From positions 1-33,669 of the forward strand of contig VIKH01000029.1 of the NCBI GenBank assembly GCA_008080515.1: a stretch of DNA of 33,669 bases. Reading direction: 5' to 3'. This document shows positions 1 through 7,773 of the stretch, piece after piece (the first letter of the stretch is position 1; each line of letters starts with the position of its first letter). This DNA comes from Gallionellaceae bacterium (GTDB lineage Bacteria; Pseudomonadota; Gammaproteobacteria; Burkholderiales; Gallionellaceae). The position numbers and the translations under genes are program-made. Below the pieces are notes generated by a model. The model saw nothing but the letters and a program-made list of their open reading frames with translations, made no database searches and was not told the origin of the DNA.

Positions 1-114
1 GCTGAACAGGCTGGGTAGCTGGGTGCTGTTGAGAAGGGGGAAGCCGCCCGCGTGCAGCGTCAACGGGGCCAGCAACAGCAGGAGCATCAGCCAAAGGCAA
101 CGCAGACGAATCAT
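1..114 (-). CDS. N-terminus of a secreted protein (runs off left edge)
   Basis: Reading leftwards from an ATG at 114, the frame stays open for all 38 codons to the window edge. The peptide begins MIRLRCLWLM, runs into a block of leucines and ends in a polar stretch after APLTLHAGG. This is a classic Sec signal peptide with likely cleavage near residues 22-23. Nothing is left of the mature domain, so no function can be given. It is transcribed away from the transposase gene, and the 155 bases between them must hold its promoter. The frame could in principle be a chance opening, but the positive n-region and hydrophobic core argue for a real gene. Confidence 0.55.
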   Translation of the reverse strand, partial: MIRLRCLWLMLLLLLAPLTLHAGGFPLLNSTQLPSLFS

Positions 115-269
115 GGACGGACTTCGGGATTGGAATATAGGGGGAGTTTAGCGGCCTTATGTGACGGGTTTGTTATGTGCGGAAGGTTTGTGCGATAGAT
201 TTTTTGTGGGGCGGATTGGTTGTCATATGCGCGTGTCAGGCTTCGCAGTTTTAGTGGGCGGGGGCGGAC

Positions 270-1163
270 ATGGTGTGGATGGTGTGGTGGTGGATCGCGG
301 TCCGAATCAAGGCGTGGTTTAAGCGGAGGTTGCGACGCCCGCCCACAAGTCAGGGGCGCAGAAAGCTAGTGACTGCAACTCGTAAATCACAGCTCAAGCC
401 GATGTGGGTCGTGCGCGAGATTATCCGTCTCAGAGCGTTAATGCCGAATGTAGGTTGTCGCAAGATCGCTGACGTTTTTAATCGGCGCCATGCCGCCAGC
501 CGCAAAATAACGGTGGGCAAGACATTCGTTTCGGACACGTTGCGGCGGCATCGCTATGAGATCGAGGTGATGCGGCGCAAGCTCAAGCATCGCGTGCCCC
601 CTGCCCTGCCGCGCAATTTTATCTGGGCGATGGATTTGACGGGCAAGGGAGATGCGGCGGGAAACATGCACATGATCTTCGGTCTCGTCGATCACGGCAG
701 CCGGGCCTTGTTGAGCTTGGCGGCATTGCCGGACAAGTGTTCGTGGACGTTGCTCGGATACTTGTTTCTCTCCATCGGGAAGTACGGCAAGCCGCGCGCT
801 GTCCGAACGGATAACGAGGCGTGTTTTACCAGCCGCTTGTTTCGCACGGTGCTGATGCTGGCAGGCATCCGCCATCAACGCAGTGATCCTGGCTGCCCGT
901 GGCAGAACGGGCGCATCGAGCGGTTGTTTGGGACGTTGAAGCAGAAACTCGATCAGTGGGAAGTGGCGGGCTTTGAGGCGTTGAATGGCTCGCTGGGCGA
1001 GTTCCGGTTCTTCTACAACTTTGTGCGGCCTCATCAACATCTGAGCGGCAGGACGCCTGCCGAGGCGTGGGCAGGCGTGAATCCTTTCGGCGTAAAAATC
1101 AAAAGCGAATATTGGTTCGAGGCGTGGGACGGGTTGCTGCAAGGATATTATTTGCGGCGCTGA
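270..1163 (+). CDS. DDE integrase-core transposase (IS3/IS481-like)
   Basis: This is a 297-residue protein with an N-terminal basic helix-turn-helix part (about residues 15-110) and an rve-type integrase core (about 112-265). The catalytic triad is visible: Asp in WAMDLTGKG, Asp in AVRTDNEACF, and Glu in NGRIERLFGTLK. The C-terminal FVRPHQHLSGRTPAEAW box is typical of IS3/IS481-type transposases. It probably cuts and joins DNA ends of its own element. It stands alone with no second reading frame, and I could not find convincing terminal inverted repeats or a target duplication on either side. The tryptophan-rich start (MVWMVWWW) is odd, so a later start is possible. It sits just downstream of the truncated exosortase, so the element may have taken part in that deletion. 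Confidence 0.85.
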   Translation: MVWMVWWWIAVRIKAWFKRRLRRPPTSQGRRKLVTATRKSQLKPMWVVREIIRLRALMPNVGCRKIADVFNRRHAASRKITVGKTFVSDTLRRHRYEIEVMRRKLKHRVPPALPRNFIWAMDLTGKGDAAGNMHMIFGLVDHGSRALLSLAALPDKCSWTLLGYLFLSIGKYGKPRAVRTDNEACFTSRLFRTVLMLAGIRHQRSDPGCPWQNGRIERLFGTLKQKLDQWEVAGFEALNGSLGEFRFFYNFVRPHQHLSGRTPAEAWAGVNPFGVKIKSEYWFEAWDGLLQGYYLRR

Positions 1164-1333
1164 AGCGACGCGCAGAAGGAAATAATGGGCGGACAATCAT
1201 ACTGTCCGGGGCGGCGTTCGACCGATGATCTGCCAGCGGCAAAAATCGCCTCGGGTTGATGGTTCGACAATGGAAATGTGAAGGAGAAAAGTTGATTCGA
1301 TGAAGGAGCGATGACAGGGAAATTACAAGGAGG

Positions 1334-1696
1334 TTAAAAACGGAAAAAATCCCGGGCGCAAAAATTCAAAAATGCTTGGCGGACAGGCGGACGGGACCCG
1401 AGCCGAGCCACCATCATTGCCGATGCGAGCAAAAAGACGACTTCGCTTCCCTCGCAACCGTTGAGGATGTTGATGCCGCCCCCGGCGGCTTTGAGACGGG
1501 TTCCGGAAGCCTGCACCGCGATTTCGGGCGTGATGAGGTTGATCAGCCAGGCGGCGGGCCTGACAGTCAGCACCTCGATGGCTATCTGTTCCAGGCCGGT
1601 ATCGCGCGCACTGTTCCATCCAAACTGCATCGCAACAAAAAGACCCGCAAAGAGCATGACCCGTGTAATGCGGAAACCGCTTGCTTCTGGCACCAT
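1334..1696 (-). pseudogene. Truncated exosortase (XrtH-like), C-terminal half missing
   Basis: The frame encodes 120 residues from an ATG at 1696, with an AAAGG ribosome site about 7 bases upstream. It matches the first half of small exosortases: a membrane helix near residues 12-25, the LINLITPEIAVQASG segment, then INILNGCEGSEVVFLL with the presumed nucleophile Cys81. Exosortases cleave PEP-CTERM tails at the inner membrane and need a Cys-Arg-His triad. Here the reading frame departs after ASAMMVAR and stops, so the helices carrying the Arg and His are absent. They do not appear in the other frames of the 170 bases before the transposase gene. It is the last gene of the epsD operon. The GCEG context resembles XrtH more than EpsH/XrtA, but the exact subfamily is uncertain. 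It should be inactive. Confidence 0.65.
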
Positions 1697-1767
1697 GATT
1701 TTGCCTTTATTTTCTCGGCTTATAAGGCCGCAGCATTCACCCGATCGCAGAAATTCTGAAAATGTTT

Positions 1768-1783
1768 CGCAACCCCCACGCCT
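1768..1783 (-). promoter_or_regulatory. Candidate sigma-54 (-24/-12) promoter before the exosortase remnant
   Basis: On the minus strand the bases AGGCGTGGGGGTTGCG place a GG doublet exactly 12 bases before a GC doublet, close to the TGGCACG-N4-TTGC sigma-54 pattern. It lies 72 bases upstream of the exosortase start. PEP-CTERM regulons are often driven by sigma-54 with the PrsK/PrsR pair, so the position makes sense. A short match like this can arise by chance in GC-rich DNA. Confidence 0.22.
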
Positions 1784-1933
1784 TTCAGGATGGGCGGAAA
1801 TTATTGCAGCAATATTTCCCTCGAAGCCCTCGAAGCAAACAGGTTCCGCCCATCCACGCCATTGTTGACATGCAGCCGGTGTTGGCCGCATCTGGGATGC
1901 CACCCTTGCCAGTAGGCCAAGGTGATGACAGCC

Positions 1934-3142
1934 CTATAACCCGAAGGTCATATTCAGTTTGATGGTTCGGTCGTCATAATCAAACTCCGGCTGGTTGGAT
2001 CTGCGGCGTTCGTCCTGAATGCTGGCAGACAGGCTGATGGTGCGCGCGGGCTGGTAGCTGACGGAAAGACGGGCAGAGTTGACCGTGTCCTGCCGGATTG
2101 GCGCAAGCAATCCCGGAAACAGTTTCAACAGCGGATTGCCGAGAAAGTCCCGTTTCGAGTGTTGCAACTGCGCCGAAACATTCAGCTTGCCAGACGGGCT
2201 CCAGGTCGGCTCCAAGCTGACGCCCTTGCTACGGGTAAAGCTGGTGGTGAGATTATCGTAGCCGTTGATTTCGTTCCACGCGGTCAAGCCAAGCTGGCTC
2301 TTGCCGCTGGCGAGCCAGGTCAGCGCCCCGCGCAGGGTGGCGCCGCTGAAATCGCGCTCCGGAACCTGGTTGTGAGTCCTGCTCACCACGCCCGCCTGGC
2401 CGTTGACGCGAACATGGCCGCTATAGAGCCAATTGGCCGTTGCCAGCAACTGATCCTGGGTAAACCCGTTATCTACCGGCACACCGGAGAACGTCTCCAG
2501 GGCAGGATAGCTCTGCACTTGGCGGGTGCCCCGGATGCCGGCGGTATTTCCGCTTGAAGGAGTGAAGTCGGCGCCGACCGCGCAGCTCGTGGACTCGTTA
2601 CCGTAAACCGGGTTGCCCGCAACGCTATAGGTGGCATGATTTAACGTGCCGCTCAAGTGCAAACCGGGCTGCACCTGCCATTTGCCGCCGACAAACTTGT
2701 TGTGTTGCGTGTTCAGGTTGTTGGCCAAGCTCTGCTGCTCGGAAAAACTGCCGAGAGAGGTATTTCTGCTGTAGCCGATCTCACCGCCCAAGCTGTTGCC
2801 CAACTGCCAGTTCCAGCGTGACTGCAAGTTTGTGCCCCGATAGTTCAGCGAAGTAAAGCGGGAAAACCTGGACTCGCTGACCGCCGCATCCAGCAGCACC
2901 TCTTGCCTGCCCTGTTTCCAGTCCACCTTCATCCCCAGCGTGCCTTGCTTGATGGTATCGGCGGAAGGCTGCCCCAAGGAACCGGCAGAGCGCAATCGCA
3001 GCAGGTTATTGTCGTGCGTGATGGATGTGTTGATGTAGGCCTGCACGGTGTCCCCGGGTGAAGCCCAAAGCAGAGCGGGACTGGACAGGATTGCCGCCAT
3101 CAATAGCAGGGGAGCTTTCCGGATGGCGCTGGCGAGCCGCAT
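1934..3142 (-). CDS. EpsL-like outer-membrane beta-barrel protein of EPS locus
   Basis: The protein has about 402 residues, with a signal peptide (MRLASAIRKAPLLLMAAIL, cleavage near LLWA-SPGD). The rest alternates short polar and aromatic strands such as RFSRFTSLNYRG, SRWNWQL and LSVSYQP, and ends in a beta-strand with terminal Leu (IKLNMTFGL). This fits an outer-membrane barrel of the EpsL family, which accompanies exosortase-type EPS loci. It probably helps secrete or anchor polysaccharide at the outer membrane; this role is inferred from the family. I chose the start at 3142 because it gives a clean signal peptide 8 bases after the protease stop. An in-frame ATG at 3166 would overlap that gene by 16 bases. 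The gene is the third of the minus-strand operon. Confidence 0.72.
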   Translation of the reverse strand: MRLASAIRKAPLLLMAAILSSPALLWASPGDTVQAYINTSITHDNNLLRLRSAGSLGQPSADTIKQGTLGMKVDWKQGRQEVLLDAAVSESRFSRFTSLNYRGTNLQSRWNWQLGNSLGGEIGYSRNTSLGSFSEQQSLANNLNTQHNKFVGGKWQVQPGLHLSGTLNHATYSVAGNPVYGNESTSCAVGADFTPSSGNTAGIRGTRQVQSYPALETFSGVPVDNGFTQDQLLATANWLYSGHVRVNGQAGVVSRTHNQVPERDFSGATLRGALTWLASGKSQLGLTAWNEINGYDNLTTSFTRSKGVSLEPTWSPSGKLNVSAQLQHSKRDFLGNPLLKLFPGLLAPIRQDTVNSARLSVSYQPARTISLSASIQDERRRSNQPEFDYDDRTIKLNMTFGL

Positions 3143-3150
3143 GAACAGGT

Positions 3151-3840
3151 TTACCAGAAACTCCATTGGCCGGTGTGCAGCACCCACAGCCCGAGCAGGC
3201 CATTGGTGGTGGCATGCGCCAGCACCGGAACCCACAGCTTTCCGCTCTTCATGTAGATCGCCCCATATACCAGCCCCGCGACGATGCCGGCCAGCCACAA
3301 AGTATGACCGGCCCCGAACAGCGCCGAACTGATCAGCAGCGCTTTAAGTCCGGCCCGCGAGGGATCCACTCCCCAGAATTGCGGAAGGCTTATCCAGCGC
3401 AGCAAAAATGAACGCCAGAACAACTCTTCCATTACCGGCACCATCACGGTTGCGCCAAACAGCCTGGGCAGCGCCAGCGACCAGTCAATGCCGCCGGACA
3501 AATTGCTCGGGTCGTAGCCAGCGGAACTTCCCAAATTCATCCACCCGTAATCAAGATTTATCCAGAGCAGGAACACCCCCGCCCCCGCAGCGACGCTCAA
3601 TAACACCTCGCGCAGCCGCAGGCCGAATGCCGCAAGTTCCCCGTAGCGCCGCCAGAAATAAGCAAGCAGCAGCACAACGCACGCCACCTTGCACGGATAG
3701 ATCAGACGGAGATCAAACGCGGGCGCCGAAAAGTTCTTGCGGGCAACATCTTCCAGCACGAGAAAGGCCATATACATGGCGAACGGGAGCACCAACGGCA
3801 ATGCCGGGTGCGCGAGTAGCCTTGTGAATAATGCACGCAT
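3151..3840 (-). CDS. CAAX prenyl protease-related membrane protein (exosortase-associated)
   Basis: This is a 229-residue polytopic membrane protein of the CPBP/Abi family. Three active-site motifs are intact: EELFWR (EExxxR), FGAGH (FxxxH) and HATTN (HxxxN), spread over the C-terminal half. The family member that travels with EpsH-type exosortases is known as the PEP-CTERM-associated CAAX protease-related protein, and the length and gene order fit it. It is probably an intramembrane metal-dependent peptidase, but its substrate is unknown. It may process EPS-locus or PEP-CTERM proteins. It lies 39 bases after epsD and 8 bases before the EpsL-like start, so the genes are surely cotranscribed. 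Confidence 0.8.
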   Translation of the reverse strand: MRALFTRLLAHPALPLVLPFAMYMAFLVLEDVARKNFSAPAFDLRLIYPCKVACVVLLLAYFWRRYGELAAFGLRLREVLLSVAAGAGVFLLWINLDYGWMNLGSSAGYDPSNLSGGIDWSLALPRLFGATVMVPVMEELFWRSFLLRWISLPQFWGVDPSRAGLKALLISSALFGAGHTLWLAGIVAGLVYGAIYMKSGKLWVPVLAHATTNGLLGLWVLHTGQWSFW

Positions 3841-3879
3841 ACCAAAAAGACCGCCTTGCAGCCCGGGGAGGCATGGGGT

Positions 3880-4863
3880 TTACTTCAGGCCGGAAAGCCC
3901 TTTTTCCATATAGCCGTCCTTTGCGGCATCACCCTTGCCAGGCTCTGCCGGTGCCGGTGCCGATGCCGGTTGCATTGGCGCTGGCGGTGCGGTTGCGGAA
4001 TCCTGCCGGAATTTACCCGCATCGGTATAGGCGCCCAGATACTCGATACTGGCCGCATCCCGCAGCTTCTTCATTTCCGCATCAAGCAGCGTCTTGCGTT
4101 TTTGCTCCAGCAGAAAATTCCCGATTCCGGGTTTGGCTTGCTCTTCTGTCAGCGGCTGCTCCCTGAAATCCTGTAATTGCAGCACGGTGATATTTCCGCC
4201 AACCGGAATGATCGCCACCTCCCCTTTTGCCATCCTGGAAAACCTCGGCAGCAAGGCTGTAGGCAACTCTTCCGCGCCCTTGACGGCAGTGACAGTCTTG
4301 AACGGGATATTCTCCTTTTGCAGTTTTCCGGCGAATTCCTCGAGGCTCTTTGTGCCGGATAGCATCTGTTTGACCTTCTCCACGTCTACGGTGCCCGCCA
4401 TCGCGATTTCGGCGAACCTGTAGATGCGGCGGCCAGCGAACAGCTCGGGCGTCTTGACGTAGTAATCATGGATCTCGGCATCCGTCGGCCTGGATGCCTG
4501 CGCGACCAGTTGTTCGAGAAACGCCTGCGCCAGAATCTGGCGCCTGGAATTTTCGAGCGCCTGAAGCACATCGGGATTGCGGTCAAGCTTCTTGTCTATC
4601 GCCGTTTTCACCAGTATCTGCTGGTCAACCAACCCGTTCAGAACCTGTTTGCCCGCTTCCTCCTCTTTTCCTTTCGGAATATTGCCAAGCCGCGTCACCG
4701 CATAATTGATCTGATGGACGGAGATCTCCTCGCCGTTCACTTTTGCGGCTATCTGGGTATTTCCACCCGCCTTCTTGCTGTCACCGCAAGCGGCCAGAAA
4801 AGCGGTACAAAACACCATCAGCGTCACTGTTCTGCCAAGATTCATCACATTATTTCCCATCAT
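3880..4863 (-). CDS. epsD: EpsD-family lipoprotein peptidyl-prolyl cis-trans isomerase
   Basis: This 327-residue protein begins with a lipoprotein signal; the lipobox LAAC places the lipidated cysteine at residue 26. A SurA-like N-terminal helical part (about 35-125) contains VNGEEISVHQINYAVTRLG and LVDQQILVKTAI, features of the EpsD family. A parvulin-type isomerase domain follows at about 128-235. The last 40 residues are rich in Ala and Pro and look disordered. EpsD proteins sit in exosortase-type exopolysaccharide operons and are thought to help fold outer-membrane or secreted parts of the export machine. It is the first gene of the minus-strand operon that continues into the CAAX protease and the EpsL-like protein. 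The start could also be the ATG at 4845; an AAGG lies 9 bases before the ATG at 4863. Confidence 0.85.
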   Translation of the reverse strand: MMGNNVMNLGRTVTLMVFCTAFLAACGDSKKAGGNTQIAAKVNGEEISVHQINYAVTRLGNIPKGKEEEAGKQVLNGLVDQQILVKTAIDKKLDRNPDVLQALENSRRQILAQAFLEQLVAQASRPTDAEIHDYYVKTPELFAGRRIYRFAEIAMAGTVDVEKVKQMLSGTKSLEEFAGKLQKENIPFKTVTAVKGAEELPTALLPRFSRMAKGEVAIIPVGGNITVLQLQDFREQPLTEEQAKPGIGNFLLEQKRKTLLDAEMKKLRDAASIEYLGAYTDAGKFRQDSATAPPAPMQPASAPAPAEPGKGDAAKDGYMEKGLSGLK

Positions 4864-4980
4864 CGTTAAGCCTTATCGAGGCGGCCATGATAGGCAGGAA
4901 TTATTGCAATTTTGTGTCTGTTATTTTGAAACTCAAAGTGGATTTCGGTACCACCAGCATTTTTTAAGTACGCATTTCAC

Positions 4981-5015
4981 CATGATTATCAGTTATCAAA
5001 TAACCGATAATCATG
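4981..5015. promoter_or_regulatory. 35-bp near-perfect palindrome upstream of the ATPase gene
   Basis: The arms CATGATTATC and GATAATCATG are exact reverse complements, and the inner bases continue the symmetry with only two mismatched pairs around a central base at 4998. It ends 13 bases before the ATPase ATG at 5029, where no clear Shine-Dalgarno is seen. It also lies between that gene and the divergent epsD operon. It has the look of an operator for a dimeric repressor, although a cruciform or an RNA hairpin affecting translation is also possible. Confidence 0.5.
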
Positions 5016-5028
5016 GTATTCTGCTGCC

Positions 5029-6186
5029 ATGATTAAACGCTCCGCCTCGCTTGAGGCAATCCGGGCGGCGCTTGCGCGCAGCCGGATTGTCACGCTGATC
5101 GGCCCGCGCCAGTGCGGGAAGACGACGCTTGCACGCGAGTTTCTCGCGGAGGATTCAGCGAATTATTTCGATCTGGAGGATCCTGCCAGCCTGGCTCGCT
5201 TGGCCGAACCGATGACGGCGCTTGGTTCTTTGAAGGGGCTGGTGGTCATTGATGAGGTGCAGCGCCGTCCCGATCTGTTTCCGGTGCTCAGGGTGCTGGC
5301 GGACCGCAAGGGATTCGCGGGTAGATTCCTGATTCTCGGCAGCGCTTCCGGTGATTTGCTCCGGCAGTCGTCGGAGACCTTGGCGGGCAGGATGGAGACG
5401 CTGACGCTGCGGGGCTTCAGCCTGGGCGAGCTGGGCAATCCGGCGCCCGAAAAACATTGGTTGCGCGGCGGGTTCCCGCTGTCTTATCTTGCGGCCAGCG
5501 ATGCCGATAGTCTGGCTTGGCGCAAAAACTTTATCCAGACGTTGCTGGAACGCGATCTGCCGCAGTGGGGAGTGCGCGCCCCGGCGGTGGCATTGTGGCG
5601 GTTCTGGTCCATGCTGGCACACTACCATGGGCAGACCTGGAACGCGGCGGAACCCGCCCGCGCCCTGGGCGTAAGCGAATCCACCACGCGCCGCTATCTC
5701 GATGTGTTGACGGATGCGTTCATGGTGCGCCAGTTGCAGCCCTGGCACGCCAACGTGCGCAAACGCCAGGTCAAGGCGCCCAAAATTTATATCCGTGATT
5801 CCGGCCTGTTGCACCAGTTGCTGGGCATCCGCAACGACAGGGAGCTCCAGACGCACCCCAAGATCGGCGCATCGTGGGAAGGCTACGTCGTGGAAGAGGT
5901 GCTGGCAGCCGCCCGGCCCGATGAGGCATATTTCTGGGCGACGCATCAGGGCGCCGAAATTGATCTGGTGTTGCGCAAGGATGGGCGACTGTTCGGTGTC
6001 GAATGCAAACGGACGGATGCGCCGCGACTGACTCCATCCATGCGCATCGCGCTGGAGGATTTGCAGCTCGAACGTATTGCGGTGGTTTATCCGGGCTCAA
6101 AACGGTTTTCGCTTGCATCGTCAGTCGAGGCGGTGCCTTTGCACGATGTCTGGCGGAGCGGTCTGTTTGCCGAGGTAGCAGCCTGA
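5029..6186 (+). CDS. AAA-14 / DUF4143 ATPase
   Basis: This 385-residue protein has an N-terminal P-loop ATPase domain: Walker A GPRQCGKTT at about 25-33 and Walker B LVVIDEVQ at about 71-78. A sensor-like LILGSAS follows. The C-terminal half (about 190-345) is the DUF4143 domain, with the SWEGYVVEEVL and GAEIDLVL blocks that resemble a restriction-endonuclease-like fold. These ATPases are widespread accessory genes of unknown role. They often sit near toxin-antitoxin or mobile genes, which suits the palindrome in front and the RelE-like remnant behind. The next frame starts on the last base of the stop codon (TGATG), so the two are translationally coupled. The gene is complete and shows no defect. 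It points away from both neighbouring minus-strand operons and looks like an inserted module. Confidence 0.88.
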   Translation: MIKRSASLEAIRAALARSRIVTLIGPRQCGKTTLAREFLAEDSANYFDLEDPASLARLAEPMTALGSLKGLVVIDEVQRRPDLFPVLRVLADRKGFAGRFLILGSASGDLLRQSSETLAGRMETLTLRGFSLGELGNPAPEKHWLRGGFPLSYLAASDADSLAWRKNFIQTLLERDLPQWGVRAPAVALWRFWSMLAHYHGQTWNAAEPARALGVSESTTRRYLDVLTDAFMVRQLQPWHANVRKRQVKAPKIYIRDSGLLHQLLGIRNDRELQTHPKIGASWEGYVVEEVLAAARPDEAYFWATHQGAEIDLVLRKDGRLFGVECKRTDAPRLTPSMRIALEDLQLERIAVVYPGSKRFSLASSVEAVPLHDVWRSGLFAEVAA

Positions 6187-6395
6187 TGGATTTCCGCATC
6201 GCCGACACCTTCACCGACAGCCTCGCCAAACTCACCGGCGAAGAGCAAAAGGCCGTCAAAACCACCGCCTTCGATCTGCAACTGAATCCGGCCAACCCCG
6301 GCATGAGCTTCCACAAGCTGGACAAGGCGCGGGACAGGAATTTCTGGTCGGTGCGGGTGAGCAGCGATACTTGCGCGCGGATCATCTGCTGGTGA
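6186..6395 (+). CDS. RelE/ParE-like N-terminal remnant of a larger helicase-type gene
   Basis: This 69-residue frame starts with MDFRIADTFTDSLAKL and contains LNPANPGMSFHKLDKARDRN followed by FWSVRVSSD. It resembles the RelE-like cap found at the N-terminus of some UvrD-family helicases. After SSD the expected RLIVHK part is missing. The frame changes to DTCARIICW and stops. In the next frame, from about 6368 to the TGA at 6449-6451, the bases read ADHLLVTRVEPASEFLDDL, which looks like the C-terminal tail of the same kind of protein. A large internal deletion joining the first and last parts would explain both pieces. The helicase assignment of the tail is from memory of the family and is uncertain. 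The fragment is coupled to the ATPase by a TGATG overlap and is probably non-functional. Confidence 0.5.
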   Translation: MDFRIADTFTDSLAKLTGEEQKAVKTTAFDLQLNPANPGMSFHKLDKARDRNFWSVRVSSDTCARIICW

Positions 6396-6493
6396 CCCGC
6401 GTGGAACCTGCTTCTGAATTTCTTGATGATTTGCAGATCGAAGCTGGCTGATAAAATACTTTAGCGTGAAATGCGCAAAGCGTTCGTTCGCCT

Positions 6494-6515
6494 CCTCTCC
6501 CGCAGGCGGGAGAGG
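6494..6515. repeat. REP-like hairpin (CCTCTCCCGC arms)
   Basis: CCTCTCCCGC at 6494-6503 pairs perfectly with GCGGGAGAGG at 6506-6515. It is followed by ATTGAGGTGAGGG, which matches a common dispersed proteobacterial repeat of the form CTCTCCC...GGGAGAG...GGTGAGGG. It lies in the converging gap between the helicase remnant and the glycosyltransferase operon, the usual place for such elements. Confidence 0.6.
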
Positions 6516-6528
6516 ATTGAGGTGAGGG

Positions 6529-6547
6529 AAACGGGCAATGCCCGTTT
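6529..6547. terminator. Candidate bidirectional terminator hairpin
   Basis: AAACGGGC at 6529-6536 pairs with GCCCGTTT at 6540-6547 across a tiny AAT loop. Both strands have A before and T at the end of the stem, as in a bidirectional terminator. It stands 25 bases beyond the stop of the minus-strand glycosyltransferase and 78 bases beyond the tail of the plus-strand remnant, where the two transcripts converge. The T-run is short, so efficiency is doubtful. Confidence 0.4.
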
Positions 6548-6572
6548 GATCAGCATCTCTTCTGCCAATAGC

Positions 6573-7733
6573 TTATGGCGAGCGGCATTCAATCACGGAT
6601 TTGTAAAAGGCCAGCATGCGTTCCGCCAGCCTGCTGGCCGACCAGCCATGCGCATACTCGCACCCCGCTTCCCCGAGTCGGACGCGGGCAGCGTCATCTT
6701 TCAGCAGTACGATCACCTTGGCAGAAAAATCTTCGGTTTCCTCTTCGGCGATGCGGACGCCGCAGCCTTCGCGCAACACATCGCGGGTACCCATTTCCGC
6801 GATGGCCACCACCGGCACGCCTTGCGCCATCGCTTCCAGCAGAACCAGCCCCTGGGTTTCCGTCTTTGACGAAAACACGAAAATATCGGCGGAGCGGTAG
6901 CAGTTGTTGAGTTCGGTATGGCGGTCGAGGTAGCCGATAAACATGACGTTTTCCGCCAGCCCAAGCTTGATGGCTTCGCGCTCCAGCCCGTCGCGAGCGG
7001 GACCTTCGCCCGCAATCAGCAACAGCACCTCCGGTATATCGCGCCTGACCCGCCCGACTGCTTGCAGCAGAAACCCGATGTTTTTTTCGTGCGCGACGCG
7101 CCCGACAAAGAGCAGCACGGGCCTTTCCTGCGCAATGCCGTACTTGCTGCGGAATGCGGCCCGGTCGCCCCGCACGAAGCTTTCCGGTTCGAGCCCGGTC
7201 GGGATGACTTCCGCGCGTGTCGCCACCCCGTAGCGGCGCAATACCTCCATCATGGGGCGGGATGGAACCACCATTCCGGACAAGCTGTTGCCTTGATGGC
7301 GGGAGAAGCGGCGCGCCACCGCACCCGTCACCGCTTTGGGTAAAAACGGGATGTAATGGTGAAAATATTCCTCGAAAAACGTGTGGTAAGTTTCCACGCA
7401 CGGAACGCCCAGCAAACGGGATAACTTCAGGCCGAGGTAATGCGCCACAAACGGGGTCTGGATATGCACGAGGTCGTACTGTTCGCCGCGCAATCTGTCG
7501 AGGTGCGCCATGGCGCGGCCGAATTTCATCAGCCGGTCTTCCGGGTCAAACGGCAAGCGGCTGGAGGGTACCCGCACGATGCCGCTTTCATCGGTGCTGG
7601 GCGCCATGTAATCCGGCGCGATCAGGTGTACCGTGTGACCGAGCTCGCGCAGCTCGCGCCGGAAAGTTTCAATGGAAGTGGAGACTCCATTGACACGCGG
7701 GAAATACACATCAGACACGAACAGAATTTTCAT
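6573..7733 (-). CDS. GT4-family glycosyltransferase
   Basis: This 386-residue protein begins MKILFVSDVYFPRVNGVSTS, the acceptor-side start of GT-B glycosyltransferases of family 4 such as the PimB and diglucosyl-lipid type enzymes. The donor half contains LLFVGRVAHEKNIGFLLQAV and, near the end, FVFSSKTETQGLVLLEAMAQ, which holds the family E-x7-E motif for sugar-nucleotide binding. It probably moves a hexose from a nucleotide sugar to a lipid or polysaccharide at the inner face of the membrane. It is the last gene after lpxH-like and dgkA, so a glycolipid or lipopolysaccharide role is likely. The start at 7733 is chosen because homology begins there; an upstream in-frame start would add 25 unrelated residues. 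The substrate cannot be read from the sequence. Confidence 0.88.
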   Translation of the reverse strand: MKILFVSDVYFPRVNGVSTSIETFRRELRELGHTVHLIAPDYMAPSTDESGIVRVPSSRLPFDPEDRLMKFGRAMAHLDRLRGEQYDLVHIQTPFVAHYLGLKLSRLLGVPCVETYHTFFEEYFHHYIPFLPKAVTGAVARRFSRHQGNSLSGMVVPSRPMMEVLRRYGVATRAEVIPTGLEPESFVRGDRAAFRSKYGIAQERPVLLFVGRVAHEKNIGFLLQAVGRVRRDIPEVLLLIAGEGPARDGLEREAIKLGLAENVMFIGYLDRHTELNNCYRSADIFVFSSKTETQGLVLLEAMAQGVPVVAIAEMGTRDVLREGCGVRIAEEETEDFSAKVIVLLKDDAARVRLGEAGCEYAHGWSASRLAERMLAFYKSVIECRSP

Positions 7734-7773
7734 TGGGAAAGCGCGTAGCGCCGATAAAAGTGGGCCATGCCTG

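Noticed and set aside
438-1196. Long open frame opposite the transposase
   Set aside because: It is an antisense shadow of the DDE gene. Its peptide has no recognisable domain and the plus-strand frame has all catalytic motifs.
175-1215. Terminal inverted repeats for an insertion sequence around the transposase
   Set aside because: GACA/TGTC-type matches such as those near 1190-1206 are short and have no convincing partner on the left side.
1376-1868. Open frames on the plus strand over the exosortase remnant
   Set aside because: Low-complexity composition with no domain and no ribosome site. The minus frame shows the exosortase pattern.
5155-5946. Open frame opposite the AAA-14 ATPase
   Set aside because: Shadow frame. 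Peptide rich in Arg, Gln and His without domain features.
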